Made by a program: the position numbers and the translations under genes
Notes under the pieces: generated by a model
Databases searched by the model: none
Told to the model about the DNA's origin: nothing
Seen by the model: the letters and a program-made list of their open reading frames with translations, nothing else
Assembly: GCA_038373885.1 (NCBI GenBank)
Contig: JAWZYV010013188.1
Coordinates: 62,001 to 126,000, forward strand
Length of the DNA: 64,000 bases
Source: Cheiracanthium punctorium
Lineage: Eukaryota > Arthropoda > Arachnida > Araneae > Cheiracanthiidae
Reading direction: 5' to 3'
Part shown: piece after piece, positions 55,889 to 64,000 of the stretch
How positions within the stretch are numbered: position 1 is the first letter of the stretch
Layout of the letters: each line of letters starts with the position of its first letter

Positions 55889-57351
55889 TCTATATAAATA
55901 AAATTAGACTTTTGTCTGTACATTTCTTGGAATTCAAAAATTTTGCGATTTCTGTCCGTTTCTAGCACCCGGGAATCCGATGCGACCCTCAAAAAAAAGT
56001 TTGTCTGTCTGTCATTCTGTCATTCTGTCCGTGACGCTTTTTTTGTTTAAGCATCACGTAAAAACGACTGAAGCGAATGATATGAAATTTGGTGGCATGA
56101 TAGGTGGTCACTCAACTTAAAACATAGGCGTCGAATTTTTAAAAAATCTTGATTAGATTTTCAGATTTTGCGAAAATCGTTTCAAACTGCGTAAATTTGT
56201 GTTCAAGCATCACGCAAAAACGACAGAAGCGAATGATATGAAATTGGGTGTCATGATAGGTGGTCACTCAACTTAAAACATAGGCGTCGAATTTTTAAAA
56301 AATCTTGATTGGATTTTGAGATTTTGCGAAAAATCTTTCAAACTGCGTAATATTGTGTTCAAGCATCACGTAAAAACGACTAAAGCGAATGATATGAAAT
56401 TGGGTGTCATGATAGGTGGTCACTCAACTTAGAACATAGGCGTCGAATTTTTAAAAAATCTAGATTGGATTTTGAGATTTTGCGAAAAACATTTCAAACT
56501 GCGTAAATTTGTGTTCGCACATCACGTAATAACTGCAAAGGTGAAAAAATGATATTTGGTGAAATGATAGGTGGTCACTCACCTTAAACTATAAGCATCT
56601 AATTAAAAAAATTGATCAGATTTCGAGATTTTGCGAAAATCGTTTAAAACTGAGTGAATCTTTGTTCCCGCATTAAGTAATAATGACTAAAGCGAATGAT
56701 ATGAAATTTGGTCACATGATAGATGGTTGCTCAACATAAACTATAGGTGTCCAATTTTTTAAACATTTTTATTAGATTTTGAGATTTTGTGAAAATTCTC
56801 TCAAAATACACTTATATTTCTTCAAACATCACGTAATAACGACTAATACGAATGATACGAAATTTAGTGATAGGATAGGTAGTTGCTAATCTTAATTTAT
56901 AGGCGTTGAAATTTTAAAATATATTGATTACATTTTGAGATTTTGCGAAAATCGTTTTAAAATGCTGAAATTTTGTTCCAGCATCACGAAATAAAGACTG
57001 CAGGGAATGGAACGAAATTGGGTGACAGGATAGGTTGTCACTGAACTTAAATTCTAGCCTTCAAAATTTTTCAAAAATGTTGATTAGATTTTGAGATTTT
57101 GCGAAAATTATTTCAATATGCGCCAATATTCGTTCGCGCATCACATAATTACGACCAAAGCGAATGAAATGATATTACTTAGTTACTCTCTAACCTGTAA
57201 TATTTTAACAATACATAAAAATTATAACTTCGCTTTCTTTACTTTGGCAACATACTACATCCATTCTGTGTACTCCTACAATGCTGACGAAAGTTCTTGC
57301 TTTTTGGAAATTTGCATTCACTAACCCGTCAAGGACGGGTACTTCAGCTAG
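55889..57351 (+). mobile_element. Non-autonomous Helitron, family B, right copy
   Basis: It starts TCTATATAAATAAAATTAGA at 55889. It ends with a perfect hairpin ACCCGTC-AAG-GACGGGT (57324-57340), ACTTCAG, and CTAG at 57348-57351, with A55888 and T57352. Eight units of about 156 bp (GCATCACG-type landmarks near 56050, 56206, 56362, 56519, 56670, 56827, 56979 and 57137) fill it. It mirrors the left copy, which lacks about 150 bp, one unit. Confidence 0.88.
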
Positions 57352-58134
57352 TTATAAATATTTGCATATTATTAAGGTTCGTGAAATTCTTTTTAAATGA
57401 AAGAGAAATAATTTTTTTATATTTTTCTTTTAGTAAATTTCATTTTACTTCAATTTTATAAAATAAATAAACGATACGAAAATAACTTGAATATAATAGA
57501 AGAGACTAGGGCCAAAAGTAACACGAGTCTATTGTAACATAATGCATGTTATAGTTCCTACAATAGTCTAGATATGGCAGTGTGGTACTACACCTTCTAA
57601 TAATTCAGGGACAGAAATTACAAAGAAATCAGTTGAAATATATGCGTGCTATGGTGGATGACATTTTTTTTTCTCCAGATAAAAAAATTGTTTCATTTAG
57701 TTTTTGCTTCTAGTACCCTACAGGTCAGACATGATTCCTTAAATGATTTACCTATGTATCATACTTAATGCTTATTTTATTGTGGAAAGATTCAAATTTA
57801 TGCTATTGCACAGATAAGTTCCATCGAATCATAACTTGAAAATGACATCAAGGTGTCATTTGTAACAAGAGGTCGTGGGGTGATTCTAACACTTGTATAA
57901 CATAGGCCCTTGTGAAGTGTACAAAAGGTGAACGCCAGTATGAATGCTCAAACTGTTTTTCTGAGTAGCTTTTCTGAATATTGTCGATAATTTGCTCAAA
58001 TGCACTTTTTTAATTTAAAAATTGGTAAAGAACACTTAATTTTCTCAAAACCTTTATTAGAAATTATAACTATGATAAATTTTAAGTAGTATTACTTAGC
58101 ATTGCCTATATTTTGTGTAGCATGCTGGTGAAGT
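57352..58134. other. Intergenic, nothing recognised
   Basis: AT-rich. GGCCxAAAGTAACACGAG and GGTGTCATTTGTAACAAGAGG phrases near 57510 and 57850 are faintly alike. No gene is seen. Confidence 0.4.
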
Positions 58135-58400
58135 GGATTGAAATCGGAATTATTAGGGGCAGTGAGAGGTGAAGAGATTGAAATCAGAATTATTTAGATC
58201 CAGTGAGAGGGGAGGAGACTAAAATTGGAATTATTTAGAGGTAGTATTTGCGAATTTGTAGAATATTGAGTGGAGAACAGTAAATAGGAGAGGTGAAGAG
58301 ATTGAAATCGGAATATTTAGAGCCAGTGAGAAGTGAAGAGATTCAAATCGAATTATTTAGAACCAGTGTGAGGTGAGGAGATTGAAATCAGCTTAAACAA
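58135..58400. repeat. Minisatellite, about 54-bp units
   Basis: Five units with GTGAGAGGTGAAGAGATTGA and AATCxGAATTATTTAGAxC cores, with an unrelated interruption at about 58245-58290. Confidence 0.75.
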
Positions 58401-58549
58401 TAGCCAATGGTAGATGGGAAAATTCTGGAAATACTCCAAATCGAGACATTCAGTTACATGATGAATATAACTACATGATTTACTTCTTGCTGTAAAAATG
58501 GCTGCTGAATTTGTACTGAATGAATAAAGGAGAAATATACTATTTTTGT

Positions 58550-59110
58550 ACCGCTTTCAAATATGAAACTGTTTTGCATCGTTGTCGAATACACGATGTA
58601 AAAAAAGAGCGATAAATTTATCATACATAAAAAAGAAGTATTTTTTTTTTTTTTGGTATTAGAAGAAAGAGCTCCTTCCTGCAAATGTTTAAAAAAGCAC
58701 ATACTACTTTTGACAAAAACGAAAAGAAATATAAGTGTTTGAGAACTCAAACGACTTGCCCTATATTTTCATAAACGAGGGAAGAAAATTCTACTCATAA
58801 AATTTTTACGAGTGCCTGATCTCTCGGTCTCACGCGTTTAGGTAGCGCTTTCAGGTAATATTTGCGGTATCCTTCAAGATTTCATTGTACGATGGAAAAA
58901 AATTACTTCTTGAGTATTTTTTGGTGCTTTGTGCTCTTCGCAAAAGGAAGAAGAGAAAGTGGCACCTTTCAATTGCAGCGCTTTGAATAAAGGATGTAAG
59001 AATGAAGCAGTAACTGTAACGAATAAAGAACTGAATGATTTCGTTGAAGCGTCAGTTGGATTAGTTAGTAGAGAGTTTTGTGTGCAAAATTAAGCAAAAG
59101 CGAATTCAGT
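58550..59110 (+). repeat. Unit B copy 3
   Basis: ACGATGTAAAAAAAGAGCGATAAAT (58594), CTCAAACGACTTGCCCTATATTTTCATAAACGAGG (58746), CTACTCATAAAATTTTTACGAGTGCC (58792), CTCACGCGTTTAGGTAGCG and GGTATCCTTCAAGATTTCATTG match the order in copies 1 and 4. Confidence 0.6.
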
Positions 59111-59164
59111 GAAAGTTTTTACTACAGTGATAACTGCATTTGAATGTGTTAGCTCATTTCGTGA

Positions 59165-59405
59165 AATTTTATGTTAGTTTGCTTTGTGTTATTCCAAGCC
59201 TACACGAGGAGCATCTGTCTCCAGGTAGGTGCCTTGGTCGGATGCCTTTTAAGGGGTTCTAATGCGTACTCACGTTACATCTGGTGAAAACCGACCCAAA
59301 CTCCAGACCGTTAGATCGGCAGCCGAGCTACAGTCCCAAACGTGGGACCTTCACACTTCAGCCGTGTACCACGTTCTATCGTGTGCACTCGGCCATGGTG
59401 GGGTC
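59165..59405 (-). mobile_element. tRNA-derived SINE (family 2), copy d (best preserved)
   Basis: On the minus strand the head has an A box TGGCCGAGTGC (plus-strand about 59386-59396) and a B-box region GGTCCCACGTTTGGGAC near 59335-59350. The body contains ACGGTCTGGAGTTTGGGTCG, then CCTTAAAAGGCATCCGACC, and ends at GCCTACACGAGG (plus-strand 59200). All four copies of this family in the window lie on the minus strand. Confidence 0.72.
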
Positions 59406-59704
59406 TTATGGCTTATGCTGTAGGGAACAATGAATACTCCGAGGCTCATTACTCCAAGAGATCTTTTTTCATGAATGTTGTAATCAGTGAGATTAGCTGT
59501 AAGTTTTGAACGCTTTTGTATTGGTCCAACTTTAAGTGTTAAAAAGACATTTTTTCCTATTATATGTGATTTTCGTAGTACATTTCTCGATAATTCTTGA
59601 AATGTGGTTTCTAAATAATTTTTTATACAAAACAATATTGTTCAATGTGCTTTTTAATAAAACGAGTTTTCAAAATAATGATAATACTTTATTTTGCTTT
59701 CGTC
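59406..59704. other. Spacer, AT-rich
   Basis: No recognised gene. Overlapping short ORFs on both strands lack family features. Confidence 0.35.
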
Positions 59705-60085
59705 TGTCAGTGGCCTAGTCGCTAAGCTTGGTTTCCATAAGAACACCGAAAGTGAAGCGAGGCCGAACTTGGTCGGGAGGGTGACAGCCTCTCTTGATTG
59801 GACTGCTGAAGGACCGTGTATGCTAAAGGCAGATGATGCACGTAAAATCTGTTCGTGGCTCGATTGTCCTCCATGTTTAAACGACACCTCTGGGGGTGAT
59901 GATCCAGGTGCTAGGTCCCTCACCTGAAATGGATTTGTAAGTAAGAGACCCCGATCAAAGTCGGTCTCCCTCCCACTGGAGCGCAATAGCACAGAAGTCG
60001 ATCCATTTCCCCCTCTGCCGCCCTATATGGAGATCTTGTCCCTCCCCGTGGTTGTCAGAGGGCACTAGCAACAACAGCATTTTTC
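59705..60085 (+). mobile_element. Probable SINE (family 4), tRNA-like head and AACAACA tail
   Basis: It starts near GTCAGTGGCCTAGTCGCTAAG (A-box-like TGGCCTAGTCG). A head-end segment GGTCGGGAGGGTGACAGCC follows, then about 280 bp of GC-richer body, ending CACTAGCAACAACAGCA, like the tail of the SINE at 42831. A canonical B box is not seen. Two opposed open frames cover it by chance. Confidence 0.5.
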
Positions 60086-60559
60086 TTTCATAACAAGTTG
60101 AAATAATCTAGAAAAAGTTTCTGCCTTATATAATTTTTTTAAAATCCCGAAACTCTCAGTCTCAGTGAAATGTTAACGGAGTTAGATTGCATTTTGTTAA
60201 TTTGAATAGTCGCTGTTTATAATAAAATTCCATGAACTAATCTAGGCAGTTTAGTTTAAAATGAATCGAGCGTTCAGTACACGCAATTAACTAATAAAAT
60301 CCGGCTAAAAAACCTTATGTTGATTTAGTTTACAGATTGCTGAGGCTACTACGTCAAGACACTGAATTCTTGCAATTTGCAGCAATATTAATTATCTCTT
60401 TCCCATTGAATGTGCGATTCCTTATCATCCCGAAATGCTATTCTCATAAAATTTAGGATCATTTGTTGTCCTAAAAAAGCAGATACATTTTCCCAAAATG
60501 AATCAAAAATATAAATTTAATAGTCTTAGATCTCTTCCAATCTGAAGTTCTGTTTTTTC
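60086..60559. other. Intergenic, nothing recognised
   Basis: No ORF or element ends are seen. Confidence 0.4.
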
Positions 60560-60990
60560 AAACGTTAAATGAATACAAGATGTGGGGAAAAAAGCAGTAA
60601 CAGTGAAATATATCATAAATGAATGCAATTTTTTAAATTACGAAAGAGAATTCCCTTCCACATATTGTAATGGTGTAGATGCTATTTTTGACGATAAAAA
60701 AATATCTCTTTCTTTCTATGAGAACTGAAATAGCTCGACATAAATTTTCAAAAATGACGAAATATCAAGGAAGGCTCTTTAACTCATAAGAGTTTTCGAG
60801 AGTCTCCTTTCTTCTTGGTCTGCTCATTTAACCGTTTCGATGGCATTTTCAGGTATTTTCCGTCCCTTTTACATTTTTATCGTTTATTAAAGATGCAGAT
60901 TGGGAAACTTGCATTCAGTTTTCATGGCGCACTGATTTACAATCGTTTGCTTCAGGAAGTTCAGGGAATTCGCTTGATAAATAAAGATAT
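60560..60990 (+). repeat. Unit B copy 4
   Basis: GAATACAAGATGTGGGGAAAAAAGC, GAGAATTCCCTTCC, ATAGCTCGACATAAATTTTCAAAAATGACGAAATATC (60730), TTTAACTCATAAGAGTTTTCG (60777), GATGGCATTTTCAGG and TTTTACATTTTTATCGTTTATT line up with copies 1-3. Confidence 0.65.
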
Positions 60991-61059
60991 GTAGACATCT
61001 TCGATGAAGATAAAAACGACTGAAACAAAAATGAACGGTATGATTAGAATATTTAAAAC

Positions 61060-62005
61060 TTATTGCTAAGGATGCAACATTGATGTTTTTAAAACATCGA
61101 TGCTTTTTAAAAAAAATATCCATGTTTTATACATCGAAGTATTGAAACTGATGTCTGTTTGACATCGGTGGTTTTAAACATAAACGATTGTATACTTTAT
61201 CTGCAAGTACGAAATATACTTAACCTCAATTTGTAAAGTTTACAAACATCGAGTTTCCGAAAACATCAATGTCTCATCCATTGGCGTAAATTTACATGTA
61301 ACATTGGGGGGGGGGGAATGTTTCCTATTGTAGAAAATACTGTTTTCAAATAGATAATATCTAAATTTTCCCGAATTTTAGGGGGCGATTGCCCCCTCTT
61401 GCCCTTAGTAAGTTACGCCTTTCGTCACATCCCTAGTTTACAAAAAGTGGTTACATATATTGCGTACATGTTTATGAAGCATGAAGTATACTATCGACTA
61501 TGTGAAAAAACATCGATGTCAAACAAACATCGGTTTCAATACATGGCTGGATAAAATATCGATACTTAATAAAAACATCGATGTTTTGAAAACATCAATG
61601 TCGCATCCCTAGTTAAAAGAAAGTGATTACACAGGTGTGTTCCGTACTTGTTGATAAAGCATGAAATATACTATCGACTGTGCGAAAAGACATCGATATC
61701 AAACAAATATCGGTTTCAATACGTCGATGGATAAAACATCGATAGTAACAAAAAGCATCGATATTTTGAAAACATCGATATCGCATCCCTAGCGAACAAA
61801 AAGTGGTTATATAGGTATATTCCCTACCTGTTGATAAAGCATGAAGTATATAATCGACTATGTGGAGAAACATCGACGTGAAACACCTGTTTCAATACAT
61901 CGATGGATAAAACATCGATATTAAAAAAATCGATGTTTTGGAAGCATCAATATTTACAAAAGCAATGATGTTTTGAGAACATCGATGTCTCATCCCTATT
62001 TATAG
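61060..62005. repeat. Satellite-like array rich in CATCGATG, about 185-bp units
   Basis: Three clear units begin CATCCCTAGTTxACAAAAAGTGGTTAC-like (about 61430, 61604, 61787). Each continues GTTGATAAAGCATGAAxTATACTATCGAC, ATCGATATCAAAC, ATCGGTTTCAATAC and AAAACATCGATG. An older, partly inverted portion lies at 61060-61270. A MITE (61280-61423) splits the array. GGGATG next to ACATCGATG is reminiscent of hAT ends, so the array may derive from tandem MITEs. Confidence 0.65.
61280..61423. mobile_element. Small hAT-like MITE with 8-bp target duplication
   Basis: The ends CATTGGCGTAAATTTAC and, on the minus strand, GAAAGGCGTAACTTAC share GGCGTAA. The flanks GTCTCATC (61272-61279) and GTCACATC (61424-61431) agree at 7 of 8. 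G-runs and C-runs lie inside both ends, as in the larger element at 35267. Confidence 0.65.
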
Positions 62006-62372
62006 TTGGTTTACCATGTAATACAAGAAGGTTTCAGGCATTTAGATAAAAGAGGTTTTAAAGATTTTACAAACTGTAGCTAAGCCTAATAAATAATGTA
62101 GTGACAAACTGTATGGGATTTTCAAGTATTATCTAATGTTTATATTATGGCACTATTATTGTAAAATTATAGTAAAATTTGTATTAGGAGAACTGAACAT
62201 TTGGTTCGAACATTTCCCGTTTGTTTCTACTCTGTGCAGTAGCATACTTTACGAAATTTTATCTATGCTGTAACATTATGAAAAAATAATAATCAAATAT
62301 GGTATCAGAGAAGATGAAATATTTGATTAGAGAATTTTTATGCTTATCTGTGCTCTGAATGAATTATGTTAA
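62006..62372. other. Intergenic, AT-rich
   Basis: Nothing is recognised. Confidence 0.4.
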
Positions 62373-63400
62373 ACTATATATGTACCCGTCCTTCATACCT
62401 GAGGAAGCAGATATTTTTCTCACACACGTAATTAAAATTTATTCAATCGGAGCAAAACTATCAAATCTTTCTCTCGTAACCCAGCATTACAATGGTGAAA
62501 AAAAAAACGAAAAAAAGAGAAAGAAATAAAACTTTACTTTCTAGAAATTTGAAAATAATTTGTTTCGCTAACGTTTAGAATTCTACGTACTATAGACGAA
62601 ATTATTTGTGTATTAGGTCGTCGAACATTTGCGTATATTTTTTACTGCAAACTCTGTGATTAAGTGTCAATAATGCACGAAAATGTTTTTACAGATTGAA
62701 AGATTACAGCCGATAAAAGGAAAATAAAACCCCAAATTTTAGAGCATTTGATATCCTGCAGACGATATTTTGGTGTTCTCTATTGAACTTCTGAGAGAAT
62801 AAGTATTTTTGAAGCGTGCTTTTTTGGGCACCGAAAAAGAACTTTTATTTGAAACTTAAAAGTAAATTATTTTAAATCGTGGATTAATATTAAAAGACAA
62901 GCATCATCTACGAAACTATAGCTCTAGAAACGGTTCCAATTTTTCGGATAATAACCTGCCCCTAAACTGCTACCCTTGAAAGGGGTCAAACGCATATGCG
63001 GCTCCGAATGATTTACCAACGTTTCTTTAATGCTCGTAAAAATGTTGCTGCACATGTGAAGGAAATAAATTGCAAAATAGAATAGAAACAAAAATGCGAT
63101 GCCTTTAAAGCACCATCAAATTAATGTTCTATTTATTTTATTTTGATCAGTTTTTTTCCGTGTTTAAGAACTCTAAGAGTGTATATTCTCACCAAATCGG
63201 ACTTCGTAATCCAAAAAGATTGCGTAAACGACATGACTGCATATTATTGTCTGACCATGTTGTTATATTTCTTAAAACCTTCCTCATTAAACGGCCTATA
63301 TAACACAAACAGAATTTTTCAAAACTGAACTGGTAGTTCCCAAGATTAGCGTTCAGATAAACAGGCAGACGCGGAGAGGGGACTTTATAATATAAATAGA
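62373..63400 (-). mobile_element. Decayed Helitron
   Basis: The left side reads CTATATATGTACCCGTCCTTC (62373), matching CTAGCTGAAGTACCCGTCCT of family B 3' ends, with CTAG mutated to CTAT and the second hairpin arm lost. The right side on the minus strand starts TCTATTTATATTATAAAG at 63400 and continues with GTCTGCCTGTTTATC, like arthropod Helitron 5' ends. No coding capacity is seen. Confidence 0.5.
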
Positions 63401-63428
63401 ATACAAAGCTAGAAATAATTGAAGAGAT

Positions 63429-63520
63429 GAGACGGGCTCAGCCCGGGCCCGGGCCCGAACCGGGCTCGGGCTCTGTAATTCACAATTGCGTTCGGGCTCG
63501 GGCGGGCTAGGGCTCGTGAA
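63429..63520. repeat. GC-rich GGGCTCGGGC repeat
   Basis: CGGGCTC/GGGCCCG units are packed into 90 bp in an otherwise AT-rich region, with inverted as well as direct copies. It resembles the ends of some hAT-like MITEs. No boundary was resolved. Confidence 0.5.
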
Positions 63521-63689
63521 AAATTTCTATTTTATTGAACATACTCCTTGAAACAGATTTTTAAAAAGTGATTCATATGGAAAATAAAAGCACTTATAAA
63601 AAAAAAAAATCTGGAGTGACTCCACTCGACTTCCAAGCATTTAAATAAATTTTAATCGATGAATAATTAAAACATATATATCAAATTGA
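63521..63689. other. Spacer, AT-rich with A-run
   Basis: An A-run is at 63599-63609. Nothing else was seen. Confidence 0.35.
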
Positions 63690-64000
63690 AACTCAATCGA
63701 ATGCACCGTTTAAACGCTTGCGCACTCTCAAGAATTTCTCCCCATATGCCATTAAGCCATAATATAAAAGAAATCTTTGTCGTAGCCCTGTAGGAAAACT
63801 ATAAGTCCTATATACACCAAAATCAATACCGGTCTTGCGACGGTGGTTTATGACATACATACCCAGTTTGAGCTCAATCAAATGCTCCGTTTAGGAGCTA
63901 TCGTGTTCACTCACATACACACAAACACACACACACGCGCACACACACACACATCTCATAAAAATAGCATAAATGAATTCAGAAGATCTCAAAACGTGTA
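63690..64000 (-). repeat. Tandem repeat family E, inverted copy, continuing out of the window
   Basis: On the minus strand it has the order GCTATTTTTATGAGATG, a TG/CA microsatellite (plus 63914-63952), GTGAGTGAACACGATAGC, CATTTGATTGAGCTCAAACTG, TGATTTTGGTGTATATAGGAC and CATTCGATTGAG. This matches 31590-32050. About one and a half units are visible. Confidence 0.6.

Noticed and set aside
54165..57324. Nearly identical 77-codon frames at 54165-54398 and 57091-57324 as a conserved small gene
   Set aside because: They lie at the same place in two copies of one Helitron. Their likeness reflects shared descent, and they overlap the tandem unit.
59654..59992. Opposed frames of 112 and 77 codons as a gene
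   Set aside because: They fall on a SINE-like element on both strands, with no domain.

Overview
This is AT-rich animal genomic DNA and almost all of it is transposon-derived. Its contents point to an arthropod, and I lean weakly toward an arachnid: Helitrons with internal tandem repeats, mariner-related transposases of the DUF4817 type, hAT elements, a Penelope-like remnant and tRNA-derived SINEs. The species cannot be fixed from the sequence. I see no complete host gene, no rRNA or true tRNA gene, and no CRISPR array.

Layout. 1-2348: the 3' part of an autonomous Helitron with an intact PIF1-like helicase ORF. 2351-4679: a non-autonomous Helitron starting 2 nt further on, built of 148-bp units that each carry a CTCF-like motif. 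6341-7934: a broken DUF4817/mariner-type transposase. 8203-8688, 11905-12324, 29054-29215, 30998-31469 and 61280-61423: MITEs whose ends and target duplications can be read. 16174-18267 and 18826-20951: two nearly identical Helitrons on the minus strand; a truncated third copy is at 44815-46085. 35267-37527: a hAT-type element with a Tc1-like element inside it. 40915-41725: a Penelope-like remnant. 46560-52100: a 5.5-kb hAT transposon on the minus strand, broken by a piggyBac-like MITE and by a 2.4-kb block that contains a 362-bp near-perfect palindrome. 54138-57351: two related Helitrons in opposite orientation, giving a 3.2-kb inverted repeat. 61-62 kb: a satellite-like array; 62.4-63.4 kb: a decayed Helitron.

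Under this layer lie two diverged direct-repeat families with no recognised identity. Unit A has four copies between 11 and 27.5 kb and unit B has four copies between 37.7 and 61 kb. All copies face the same way, and later transposons interrupt several of them. They may be remains of tandemly duplicated host DNA.

Only two places look like possible host transcription starts: a CpG-richer segment at 14220-14360 followed by a 44-codon ORF, and a short start-codon exon candidate at 15761. Both are weak. The window reads as a nested transposon graveyard with some young insertions; there is no operon-like cooperation among its genes.
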